From Chara braunii (taxonomy: Eukaryota > Streptophyta > Charophyceae > Charales > Characeae): a stretch of 37,973 nt of DNA. The translations under genes were made by a program, and so were the position numbers. Location: the NCBI GenBank assembly GCA_003427395.1, contig BFEA01000160.1, positions 110,355 through 148,327 on the forward strand, given 5' to 3'. Below the pieces are notes generated by a model. That model worked only from the letters and a program-made list of their open reading frames with translations, was not told where the DNA came from and searched no databases. Every line of letters starts with the position of its first letter. Within the stretch, counting starts at the first letter, position 1. Shown one piece after another: positions 10,285-20,294 of the stretch.

Positions 10285-10328
10285 CCCGTACGTACGGAGG
10301 TCCCCGGGCCGACCTCCGTACGTACGGG
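10285..10328. repeat. Perfect 18-bp palindrome in the left subterminal region
   Basis: Arms 10285-10302 and 10311-10328 are perfect reverse complements (cccgtacgtacggaggtc), with loop cccgggcc. It sits 12 bp inside the hAT-like left end and is far more GC-rich than the element's interior. Confidence 0.95.
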
Positions 10329-10390
10329 CGTTCGGGGTCTCGTACGGGGTTCGAACCCGGCGGCGTTCGGCCCCCGCGAAAAATTATTTT

Positions 10391-10772
10391 GGGGCCTAAC
10401 AATAATTAATTTTTTCTAAATTGTTTTTTATGAGTTCTCTATGACGTGAGATACATGCCTGTAAATTTTGAAGTCATTTGGCTTAGCCAAATAAGAATTA
10501 AAAATCGCCAAAGATGTCGGTGTCAAAACGTGCTCGCCCACGTATTTTTTCACTTTTTACTTTTGTTTTTCACTTTAGTTCGGGGTCTAAACAATTTTAT
10601 TATTTTTTGAAACTTTTTAAGTGGATTTTTTATTATGTAAAGTACACATCTATAAATTTTCAGGGCATTTAGCTGTGCCAAAAAAAAATGAAAAATCGCC
10701 AAAGATGGCGGTGTTGAAAACATGCTCGCGCACTCACTAAATTTGGTTCTCTTTTTATTTTTATTTATTTTT
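10391..10772. repeat. 191-bp tandem duplication inside the hAT-like element
   Basis: Two diverged AT-rich units begin at ggggcctaac (10391) and ggggtctaaac (10582). Both carry atcgccaaagatg (10504 and 10695), giving a shift of 191 at both anchors. Confidence 0.85.
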
Positions 10773-11033
10773 ATTATTAGTATTTGTTTTTCGTATTTTA
10801 TTTTTATTTCAAATTTGGTAAGGAATTCGGATGTAATGCTCAGGAAAATCTTGTTTATTTTATTTTTCTCCATAACATATCGTTTTTTCAGATTTGTTTG
10901 ATGACTTGTTTTTTTTTTTTTTTTTTTTTTGGACCGCGTTCGGACCGAACGGCCGAACGCATCCCCAAGGGGTCCCATACGTTCGGGCGTTCGGGTTCGG
11001 GCGTTCGGCCCATCCCAAACGCCGGTTACCCTG

Positions 11034-11060
<27 letters not shown>
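11034..11060. repeat. (TA)n microsatellite
   Basis: Right part of the (TA)n target of the hAT-like element, adjoining the LINE-B tail. Confidence 0.95.
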
Positions 11061-11064
<4 letters not shown>

Positions 11065-11067
11065 ACA

Positions 11068-11184
11068 TTTTTTATTTTTTTTTAGAAAGGCCCTTGCGAT
11101 ATCCCTCTATCCTGGCGGTGGTAAGTGAACCGTCAGAATTGAGGGCTTACCTGTCGGGCTGCTCCATCTATTGGTGGGGAGCGG
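11068..11184 (-). mobile_element. LINE-B, piece 3: 3' terminus and poly(A)
   Basis: The T-rich run at 11068-11083 is the minus-strand tail. 11084-11184 aligns with the LINE 3' end up to the hairpin GCTCC/GGAGC (11161-11182), where homology stops at the E1 boundary and resumes at 22014. The pieces join without loss at acacctgctgg, so this is the 3' end of the element whose body lies at 22014-36090. Confidence 0.85.
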
Positions 11185-11268
11185 TGTCGGAACAAATTAC
11201 CCTCACAAGGGTATTTGCCCCTATTTTTACAACGAACACAGTAACCTAACGGCTGCTATGACGCAGCC

Positions 11269-12776
11269 GGTGTGAGCTGTAATGAGGAAAGACTATCCTA
11301 AATGTGGCACCTCGACAGATTCTCCAAGGCCAATGTGTATGGATAGTAAAGGATAGTGGTCATAAGATTTTACCACGAAAGATGACGAGTTAAGTTATAA
11401 AAGTCATGCAAGGTGCGATATCAATATTTAGGATTAGTCAAGGATCCGACCAAGTTGTCGGAAATAACTAGCTGATTGGTCCACGGACATCGAGCCGTCA
11501 GTGTACATAAAAATCCGTCAGTTCGTTTCGTCGTGGTCCGATAGGCCCCGACCATGCAGCCGGATTGACTAAAGGTGACGAGAGAGCCTTGCTTGGCGGT
11601 GCCGCGGCAGGCAAAACAGGCCGAATCTACCTCTATAAGAAAGGTCCGGATTCAGTACGGTGGCTAGGCTGGACAGTTCCTCTATTTTTACTGAATGACT
11701 CTCTACCTTTCTAAACTAAGATCTAGCCCAGTTAGCTTAGGTGCAAATTAGTAAGCAATAGGTCTAGGTGACGAATCCACCCAGCCTCTGGGCCTAGCTC
11801 GTTTTGCTAGCAAATCGGACCGTACCCTTTTTTACCCACCTTAGGCCGCAGGAATCGAACTTGTGACCTTGAAGATTATAAGTAGTTAAAAGCTTAAAGC
11901 TGAGGATTTAGGCTCATACCCGTTCTAGAAACCTGACAGGTGTCTTCACAGGGCAAGTAGGGTTGAAATCGGTTAGATTCGATTTTTGCGACGGGACTAA
12001 ACTCCCTACGATTGTGGAGACGCCAAACGCATAGAGCACTCCCGATTAACTCAACGAATTTCTACTAAAATAGGGAAGGATGCATGAACTTGCACGCCCC
12101 GATGGGACTGTGGAGAGCCTGCGAATCTGGCCTGATTCAAAGGCCAGATTCCCCGAGCCTAAGGAACTAGTGAGTGTGGGGCGCACGCGAGCGGGGTAGG
12201 GCGAGAGGAGCAGCGAGCAAAGAGGAAAGCACTAAGGCAAGAAGGAGGCGAGCATTTGTGAGCCCGAAGGTGGAAAGCGAGCAAACGAGGGCGCTCTCAA
12301 ATGGTACGTGAGTGCGAAATCGAGTTAGAGGGATAGCGCTTCGCGTGAGCGAAAGCTAGCGTAAAACAGTGGGAGGCAGACAAGACTCGTGTAGAAAGCG
12401 TGCGTGGGGGTAGAGAAGAGGAAGAAGGAGAAGAAGGAGAAGGGGGAGGAAGAAGAAAAAGGGGAACGAGAGAAGGCTCACCTGGCATTCGTAAACGATG
12501 TAAGCGATGCTCTAGGCGTGGGTTTGGGACCTTGTAATCCAGTTGCGAGGAACTTTCCTCACGTTTCGAGTGGTCTCCACTTTGAAAAAAAAAAGGGCCC
12601 AGGCGAATCGTTTTCGGGCAAGCAAGCAGAAGACTCTACAGGAGTCAGTCTGACCTCGAGTCGGATCTCTCGGAAAGCTTTTTACGGCAACGACAACAAG
12701 GACAAGGGAAAGAGAGAGGAAGGCACATGTAAGTCTCTAGTCGCATTACTGGCCTAACGTTACCTCCATCGATAGG
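11269..12776. other. E1 left interior, no gene seen
   Basis: No supported reading frame. At 11848-11870 the minus strand reads a tRNA B-box-like sequence (GTTCGATTCC), but no matching A box or cloverleaf was found. 12170-12480 is purine-rich. Confidence 0.5.
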
Positions 12777-13160
12777 GTGAACAAAACCGAATGAATCTCC
12801 CGTTGCAATAAGGAAATATAAACTGCCACCTGCACCAATCGTTGCCACGCCTTCGCCCCGGGATTGCCATTTGTGAGAGTGTTTGTGTGTGTGTGAGTAT
12901 GTGTGTGTGTGTGTATGGGAGAGAGAGAGATAGAGAGAGAGAGAGGAAGAAAAAAAACGGTATTCCAAGATCCCGACTTGCCCCATGATACTTCCGCCGG
13001 AAAAGGGGACAAATTCGAATGAATCTCTCACAACAACATGGGAATATACACCGCCGCTTGCGCCCGTCTGCTGTCGTGCTTTCGCTCCGGCTTGGCCGAA
13101 GGATTGCCTTTATGAGCATGCGCGTGTGTGTGTGTGTGTGTGTAGGAAAAAGGGAGAGAG
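12777..13160. repeat. Two tandem GAATGAATC/(GT)n units in E1
   Basis: Units begin near 12777 and 13007 with acaaaNNcgaatgaatctc, then a conserved segment containing ggaaatata(a/c)a, then a (GT)n tract (12886-12915 and 13124-13144). Spacing is about 230 bp. Related copies occur at about 16450, 16570 and, more weakly, 16660. Confidence 0.75.
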
Positions 13161-13383
13161 AATGGGACGAAGATGTGAGGGCACATACCTAGTATTGGCG
13201 ATGGTCTGCTACGGGCGACATCTTCGAAGTACTTCGGTGGTTGCTGACGACAACATTTGCATTGTTAATTAGTAGGCTAGTTGTAGTTATATAGGAAGTA
13301 GGTTGGGCGCCGAGCGCCAAGCAGGGAGATGTGCCTGAATACATATGTTAGTAGAAACGAGAGCAGACTCTCATTGACATTGG

Positions 13384-13392
13384 TTTTCAGTG
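13384..13392. repeat. LINE-C target-site duplication, left copy
   Basis: TTTTCAGTG next to the T25 tail of LINE-C; the partner is at 16130-16138. Confidence 0.88.
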
Positions 13393-13529
13393 TTTTTTTT
13401 TTTTTTTTTTTTTTTTTAAGCCCTTGTGCCATTCCTCTATCCCAGCGGTGGTACGAGAACCGCCAGGATTGAGGGCTTGTCTTTCGGGTGGCTCCATCTA
13501 TTGGTGGGGAGCTGCATCTGCTGAAAAAA

Positions 13530-13886
13530 CTAACATTTCGTTAAAATTGACATTTTTTACTATTTTCACGAAATTGGGCATCGGAAAAAAAACTAAGTTT
13601 TTTAGTGTGTTTTTGTGCCCATGACATTGGACCATTGATGGTCCGGCGTCCTGGGGACTCCGGACCATCTGATGTATCTCAACGTAAAGTACCGTCAAAA
13701 TACATCCGAGGGTAAAAAAAAAAAATAAAAAATTTAGGCATATCAGATGGTCTGGCGTCCTAGGGACGCCGGACCATCAATGGTCTGATGTCGTTGGTGC
13801 AAGAAAATGCTAAAAAATACTGTGTTTTTTTGGAATATCAATTTCGTTAAAATAGTAAAAAATGTCAATTTTAACGAAATGCCTGT
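13530..13886. mobile_element. Foldback/MITE-like element with about 135-bp terminal inverted repeats
   Basis: The left arm starts near 13530 (catttcgttaaaattgac) and the right arm ends near 13886 as its reverse complement. The arms also carry ggaccattgatggtccgg near 13630 and its counterpart near 13780. There is no coding capacity. LINE 3' UTR homology stops at about 13525 and resumes after about 13887 (cggcgtccctttga), so it inserted into LINE-C. The TSD is unclear (A-rich on both sides), so the superfamily is not assigned. Confidence 0.8.
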
Positions 13887-14599
13887 TAAAACCTGGTTCG
13901 GCGTCCCTTTGATACATCTTGTAGTAACTGTTTCACATTAGCAGTTATCGGTTATCGGTCATTGTTTCCTGGGGCTGTGGTTATTTTTCTTACCAAACCG
14001 GAACTCCATCGTCCCCTTGAGCTGCCTGAAACACTCATCCCTTCTTGGAGCACCCACTACCTTGTTAACCCAACCCTGTACAGCAGCCCCCCTAATAGAT
14101 GTTACATTGTCTGACATTGTAAAACCCTTTAAACCCTATACCCTGCTCTATCCCATGCATTATGATGCTTGACTTATGCTTGATGACTAAGGAATTGCAG
14201 ATTTAAGGATTACCTAGAGATCTGCCCAGAGATGATTATCGATGCAACGCAAAGTAGCATAGTAGAGCTCTAGTCGTTTGCTGGCTGTTTATGCCTATTT
14301 GAGTCAACTTGTAATCCTTTTAAACCATTAAACCATTACCCTTTAAAAGCCTCTCGAAGCCTGCACTTAACTGAGGCTGGGGATGGAGGATTGTGCTTAT
14401 CCTTGTACAATTGCCTGACCGGAGAGATTGTCCTGTCCTTTGAAGATCCGCACCGCATGTATCGCCATTCTCAATCCAGCTTTCATGGAGATCCTATGCT
14501 GCATCCTTCCAAGTTTCAGCAAGTTTCCCCTTCCAACAATCCTTTGTCGTATTTGCAGTCCAACCAGGCTTTAAGATGGAGGTTTAGGCATTGAGTAAG

Positions 14600-15506
14600 G
14601 GCAGCTTCAATGTCCATTTCACGGACAGGGGGGGAGGGCCTTGGCCACGTACCCTGAGGTACACCTCTCTCCGTCCTGCGCGTCCTTGCTCCAAGCTTGC
14701 CCACTGTTCTTCCCATCTCACTCCAATCCTGTCCTTCGTTGCCCATTGTCACCTCTTCTTCTCCCTCCTTGTTGTGTGTCGTGAGCAGTCCATGTGCATA
14801 TCGCGCCTGTCTTTTGCCTGTCTTTTGCCGGGATTTTCCACTCCCGTCTATTCCCAGTGCTGAGTTTGCAGGTAATGGTGCCTCGGAGCGTTGTGTCACA
14901 AGAGGGAGGAGGGAGGGAAAGGCAGACGGGAGGGGGGGAAAGATGGGACCAAGACTACAATGCGTCCAGGGGGTAGCGACAACAGGGGACTGTATTGCCA
15001 GGGAGGTCCAGGGGAAGTCACTCTACCAGGATGAAGTTAGGTTGCAGGTAGGGGACCTGAAAGTAATGGGAGGGTCTTCTTTGTCGAGACGACTTTGTAC
15101 TCCTCAAATTCTTCCATCGAATGTTAAGATTAGCATCCAGCTCTGCATATATTTGAAACGGGTCCCGCCAGAGTTGGAGGTAAACTTCCTTTAGGGCTTC
15201 TTTGACCGTATGGTCCTTTTCCTCCCGGTAGCCTTGTATGAAAATTTTCCAGGCCGCATAAGTGTGGGATCTTATTTCCTCTTCTATTACTTGCTGGGCT
15301 TGTAGCAGCCCAAACTGACACTCTTTTCTTTCGAAAGCGCATCGGGCTCTTCATGCCATCATGAGGACCTGCAGTCTCATATATCAGAAAAGAGTAGATG
15401 CAAAGGGGGACCATTCAGGCTGCGAGGGGAGTTTATTGTCGAGCAGCAGGGTACCCAAGTCCCATGGGATGTGGAGTCCTGTGAGGGAGTGGAAGGCAGC
15501 GTCCCA
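14600..15506 (-). pseudogene. LINE-C ORF2 distal C-terminal region and 3' UTR
   Basis: Continuation downstream of the zinc-binding domain on the minus strand. Interrupted frames can be read (for example QQVIEEEIRSHTYAAWKIF near 15290-15235), resembling the Lys/Gln-rich stretch that follows the zinc domain in LINE ORF2. Boundaries are uncertain, and the FNDWT tail seen in LINE-A, -B and -D is not found here. Confidence 0.5.
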
Positions 15507-16129
15507 CTATTGCCAAAGTTGGGTAACCATTAGGCAAGCCAACAGGCAGTGCTCTAGCGTTGCCCTGGCCGGCGGTGAGGCCCTTCCGCAGTAGGTGCAT
15601 ATCGGTGACAGCAATCCTTTTTGCTCCAGGTCAGTTCGAGAGACGAGCCAGTCGGGAGTTGGCAGGCAATGGTGCATAATTTGCCACTGAAGAGCTCTCT
15701 GGCTAGTGGGCATGATCTTGGCATACTTAGCCCAAGGTGGGTTATCCATTGACTGTCGTTCGAGGGGTGAGTCTCGCTCCCATCTTGTGGCGAGTGTTTG
15801 GTTTATTGTGGAGGTGGAGCGTGAGGCTCTGTAGCCTCCTTTGACTGTGTAGTCCCAAACGTGCACGGGTTTTACTCCGGGCCATTCCCACTCTACTGGG
15901 TCAAAGGGCAACATGGCCACCGGAACCGTAGGCTCATATACATGAAGTCCTTCTTTTGGGTCACCCACCACCCTTACATGCATCAGTCCTCCCCAATTTT
16001 CGACCCCGTCCAGGTTGTCATTTTTCATAAGTTTGGAGAACTTAGTCCCTGGATCGTGGGGGACATACGCTTCTAGTGAGCACCTTCCATTGTCATTTCT
16101 GCGAACCCTATATATTGTCAATGCATTAT
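15507..16129 (-). pseudogene. LINE-C ORF2, zinc-binding domain
   Basis: Minus-strand frame of about 200 residues. It contains MLPFDPVEWEW, parallel to LPFDPVY in LINE-A; LQWQIMHHCLPTPDWL, parallel to LQWQIEHRSLPTKDWL; and the set C-T-Y-C ... H-C-L-L-A-C (C-x2-C, H-x4-C). These identify the C-terminal zinc-binding domain of plant-type LINE reverse transcriptases. The N-terminal part of ORF2 is missing because of 5' truncation at 16129. This open stretch has no internal stop, unlike LINE-A and LINE-B, in keeping with a younger insertion. Confidence 0.88.
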
Positions 16130-16138
16130 TTTTCAGTG
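16130..16138. repeat. LINE-C target-site duplication, right copy
   Basis: TTTTCAGTG at the 5'-truncated end of LINE-C, identical to 13384-13392. Confidence 0.88.
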
Positions 16139-16275
16139 TTACGATTCTCCATTAGTGTCATATTGGTGCAATGCTGCTTTCTGAACACTGTAAATACGAT
16201 CTGGCTTCAATGTGATTTTGTAATCTGGGTATTGTTATCTAGCTATTACTCATTTCCTTTTCATATTATTATTAC

Positions 16276-16315
<40 letters not shown>

Positions 16316-17238
16316 TCGTTCATAATATTATTATAACGTCCGGTGAGTGTGAAAGGTGAGGGCACTAGCACTCGTAGGAGGAAGATCGAAGGGAAGGAGA
16401 AAAGGGCGAATCTCCAAGACCTCATGGCTCTCTCCCTGTCACTCTCATCAAGAGGATGTACAAACTCGAATGAATCTAACGCTAAAATGTGAAGGCATAC
16501 GTTTGCACGAGTGGGTGTGAGCGAGTATGTGTTAGTCGAGCGGCAAACCACATGGCACTTCCATTGATAGGATGAGAAAAGGTCGAATGAATCTAAGGCT
16601 AGTACATGGAAATATACACTGCCACGCTTATCTGTTTATATGTATGAAAGTGTGTCGCGGTATTTCCACCGACAAATCTAATGAATCCTATGTTGGATCA
16701 CGAAATGAGCAAGTGTGTGTTTGTGTGTGTGCGTAGGGGAAGGGTCAGAAAAAAAAAGGGAAATAGAAAAGGCTCAATGCGTTGGATCGAAGTAACCCGA
16801 TCACGAACCACGATCGGGTACATTTAGAAACTTATTGCTGATGCGTCTGGCAGGGAAGGCATGAAATGTCGAGGTCTGATGAGGGTGAAGAGATACATAC
16901 CTGGGGCATGAAGAGAGGTCGACTATGGTGTTGATATCTTGTACATTTGGTCTTCGATAGTCAAAGTAAGCACAGTCATAGCCTGTAGGTAGGATAGTTG
17001 AGTAGAGTAGACAAGGCATACTGTATTGGTGTGGCATGAGGGCTTGGACATTGGCTCGCTACTTCGTTCTACTACCCCGTTTTAGGTGGATTCTCGGTGG
17101 AATTGTGTGCTCTGCATGTATAAGACTACTTGGGCCTCTGTGTGATTTGCAACTTGGGTTTCTGCATATCGTCCACCCCCATATTATCCTGAGTAGTACA
17201 CCTTTTTCTATTATTACTATTTTGTTTATTTTCTTGGC

Positions 17239-17298
<60 letters not shown>

Positions 17299-17300
17299 TT
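16139..17300. repeat. E1 tandem blocks: X block plus (ATT)n, first two copies
   Basis: The X block contains a tgtgattt(t)g(c/t)aac/t box followed by (ATT)n: copy 1 at about 16139-16316 with (ATT)n at 16264-16316, copy 2 at about 17005-17299 with (ATT)n at 17240-17299. Between them lie GAATGAATC units (about 16450-16740) with a GT tract, repeating the order seen at 12777-13392. Unit order is GAATGAATC/(GT)n, then X, then (ATT)n. Confidence 0.72.
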
Positions 17301-17559
17301 ATACTAGTATCGTCTTTTATTTCGTTTACTATATATAGGATGTGTGATGCATCCGGCGATGGCATCTTCAGGTTGGGCTGTTATTGCCCGACTGTTGTCT
17401 ATTGTGTCCCCATGCTATGGTTGCACGTAGTGGGGAGTCGTGTTACATTGCTGCTCTGCTGAATTTTGTGTTGTAGAGACAAATCATTCTCTGACCTACA
17501 TGATTTGCCTGCACCAGGCTCTGATGACGGACGACAATGGCGATAAGGTAAAAAAATAT

Positions 17560-18950
17560 GAAAAGAAGATGTGGGAGAGAGAGACAAACAGAAACACGCA
17601 GACATTATGTATTGGACAGATACACAGTCACACATGCATAGTGAGAATATGCACGTACACAGTATGACACTGACTATGACATATAAAGTGGGAACACAGA
17701 TTGTGACACACCCGATAAGACAAACTGTGACATACGCAGCGAGATAGGTTGTGACAAACACTGTAAAACACGTAGAGAAGACACAGATTCAAAGCCGCAG
17801 ACACTCAGTCACACAGTGACACAGACACAGATACACTATGACAGACACACTGTCACACAGTGACATAGACATAGCAACACACACAGGTGCACAATTGCAC
17901 GATGACACAGGCAGACAAAGACACAAAGAGACACACTCACGCATACACAGTGAAACACACACAGTCATAAAGATACACAAGTGAAGCAGGAACTTGATGA
18001 CACACAAACATAGAAACACACACAAACACGGAAACACACATAGACACAAAGACATAGACTGTGACATACACAGTGACACAGAGACTGTGACATACACAGT
18101 GACACGGACTGTGACATACACTGTGACACCGACACTATGACAAACACAGATATAGTGAAACACACACCGTCATAAAGATACACAAGTGAAGCAGAAACTT
18201 GATGACACACAGACATAGAAACACACGTAGACACGAAAACACACACAGACACAAAGACATAGACTGTGACATATACATTGACACAGAGACTGTGACATAC
18301 ACAGTGACACAGACTGTGACATACACAGTGACACGGACACTATGACAAACACAGATATAGTGAAACACACAGTGACACAGACACAGATACACATACACGG
18401 ACACAGTCAACACAAATGACACACAACACACAGTAACACATACAGTCACACAGTGACAAATACACAGTCACATTGTGATAGACACACAAACACAGTACAA
18501 ACACACAGTCACAGTGTGACAGACATACAATACATAGTGTCACACAGGTGTACTATGACACAGGCAGAGTGAAACTCGAAGAGACACAGTAAAACACATA
18601 CAATACACAGTGTCACAAGGATGTATTGTGACACACGAAGAGTGAAACATGAACAAACACATTGAAAACACATACAATACACAGTGTCACACGGACACGC
18701 GGTGACACAGTGCATAGTGACATACACACATTCACAGTGACACGTACAAAGTGAAACAGACAAAGACACAGTCACACAGTGCACGATGACACAGATATAC
18801 AATGCACTGTGACACAGATACACGGTGCACAGTGACACACATGGGTACACAGTGAAAGTAGGCACACAACCACTATGACATACACAGAGACACATAGTGC
18901 AATGTGACACACATGGAGAAAGACACTTACACAGAAAGTGAGACATAGAG
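17560..18950. repeat. CA-rich minisatellite with an about 206-bp higher-order repeat
   Basis: Dense cacagtgacac-type motifs. A higher-order duplication is visible: cataaagatacacaagtgaa at 17966 and 18171 (shift 205), and gacatagactgtgacata about 207 bp apart. Long open frames on the minus strand here encode only Cys/Val/Ser-rich repeat translation and are not genes. Confidence 0.9.
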
Positions 18951-19129
18951 AGAGAGATAAAGAGAAAGAGAGGAGAGAGAAAACATACTTGGTGTACACT
19001 CGCGGACTGCATTGGTAGTGACGTCATGTGCAATGGTCTTCACAGTCGAATGTGCCTGTTGCGGGAATGCGGCTGGAGAAGGGTAGGCAAGTAGTGTAGG
19101 CCGGGCGCGGAGCGCCAGATAGAGACGGG

Positions 19130-19375
19130 CTACACTGGATACTGTGTTGGTGTGGCCTGAGGAATTGAACATTGACTCAAGAACTTATTGTATTGCTCTT
19201 ATTTGGATGGAATCTGAGTACATTTGTGCTCTTTGCTTGTACGTGACTACCTTGACATCTGTATGATTTCGCAACTTGGCTTTCAGTACGTCATTCCCAC
19301 TCATATTCCTTGCATATTTGTCGTCCAGATTTTTATTTATTTATTTACTTTATTTAATTTTGTTTTGTTTTCTTT
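19130..19375. repeat. E1 X block, third copy, with (ATTT)n
   Basis: Aligns with 17005-17230 (ggtgtggc, attgtgtgctct/atttgtgctctt, tgatttNgcaacttgg) and ends in an ATTT-rich tract (19331-19362) in place of (ATT)n. The shift relative to copy 2 is about 2.1 kb. Confidence 0.72.
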
Positions 19376-19980
19376 ATCACCGATTATAACGGTGAGTTAG
19401 CCGAAATCGAATATGCCATGGGTAAGCGATGTTGCCCACGCCTAATTGGGGTGAGTGGGGTGAAGTGCACATCCAATCAAGTGAACGGACACTGTGCGCA
19501 GCTAATCGAGTAAGACAATACAGTGCGAAATTCATCTTTCGTGATATGATAGAAAGGGACTAGGTATGACTGACTGTTGCCGAAAAACGTAGCGAGAACG
19601 TGAAGTTCCATGAAACTGTCTCGCTATGTGAGTGTTTTTTTTGTGGGGATGTGGCCGCAAGAGAATCGACTTCGTGCAGTCTTGCCTTGCTTAATAGACA
19701 ACCTGTCATTGATAAAGCAAGGTTCACAGTGGATTGAAGGATTGTGCGTGCTATTGGTCAAAGCACTGTGAAAAATGGGCAGCATCAAATAACTTTTGCC
19801 CTACAGTTGACTAAAGTCTGCACCTTCTAAATGTCTTAAACTAACACAGTTCGGAGATCAGGTGAAAGGCTTTTAAGATGTGGGGCACATGTTTCGTATG
19901 GCCTACCCGCATGAGTTTAAAGACTTCCGAATGATCCAGGGCTTGAGAAGCATCCAAAGCAACGACCGAAAACTTGCGAA
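19376..19980. other. E1 interior, nothing recognised
   Basis: No supported gene, repeat or site between the third X block and the hairpin array. Confidence 0.5.
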
Positions 19981-20294
19981 AGCGATAGGAGGAGCGATAC
20001 CCCCGAGAAGTCTGCCCTATCGCTATAATGGCACGGATAAGGAATGATGGTGATAAGAGAAGCGCGGCTCCGAGAAGCCTGCCTTATTACCAGTCACCCG
20101 TGCATCAACGCAAGTAAGCGATAGGAGAAGCGAGACCCCGCAAGGCCTACCCTATCGCAATAACTTAGCACGGGTAAGGGAGGTGGTGATAAGAGAAGTG
20201 AGACTCTGAGAAACCTGCCGTATTGCCCGTCAGCCGTGCTTCGACATCAAACAGCGATAGGAGAAGCGAGACCCCATGAGGTCTGCCCTATCAC
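19981..20294. repeat. Array of five alternating hairpins, period about 136 bp
   Basis: Type A hairpins (GCGATAGG/CCTATCGC) at 19981-20024, 20118-20158 and 20254-20294 alternate with type B hairpins (GGTGATAAG/CTTATTACC) at 20049-20091 and 20185-20227. Both types share a loop core, gagaagcg(a/c)g...cctg. The A-B pair repeats with a period of 136-137 bp. Stems of the two types differ in sequence but keep the same size. No protein is encoded. Confidence 0.88.

Larger units (their letters stand above)
10273..11033. mobile_element. hAT-like non-autonomous DNA transposon, 761 bp
   Basis: The ends are CAGGGTCACC on the left and GGTTACCCTG on the right: 10-bp terminal inverted repeats with one mismatch. 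It is flanked by TATATATA on both sides (10265-10272 and 11034-11041), compatible with an 8-bp TSD but uninformative because the target is (TA)n. CAGGG ends with 8-bp TSDs are typical of hAT elements. Subterminal regions carry repeated CGTTCGG motifs at both ends, as transposase-binding sites often do. No transposase frame is present, so it would need a partner element. An alternative is another CAGG-ended superfamily. Confidence 0.75.
13393..16129 (-). mobile_element. LINE-C, 5'-truncated LINE inside E1
   Basis: Minus-strand retroinsertion bounded by a 9-bp TSD. The T25 at 13393-13417 is its poly(A) tail, followed by the shared LINE 3' end with the GCTCC/GGAGC hairpin (about 13492-13514). 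Inward it reaches ORF2 zinc-binding coding sequence at 15507-16121, and the copy is truncated at 16129. Its ORF2 is clearly divergent from LINE-A and LINE-B, so it belongs to another subfamily that shares the 3' end. Removing it joins the two halves of an E1 repeat unit. Confidence 0.9.

Noticed and set aside
10330-10375. tRNA gene suggested by ggggttcgaacccggc
   Set aside because: A good T-arm-like palindrome, but there is no A box, anticodon arm or acceptor stem. It lies among CGTTCGG repeats of the hAT-like element.
11848-11870. tRNA or tRNA-derived SINE on the minus strand
   Set aside because: Only a B-box-like GTTCGATTCC is visible; the T stem is imperfect and no A box is found at a suitable distance.
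17789-19033. Long minus-strand open frames rich in Cys, Val and Ser
   Set aside because: They are translations of the CA-rich minisatellite in several frames at once; there is no domain and no single preferred frame.
19981-20294. CRISPR-like repeat-spacer array
   Set aside because: The repeats alternate between two types with a 136-bp period, spacers are also repeated, and the window is eukaryotic.
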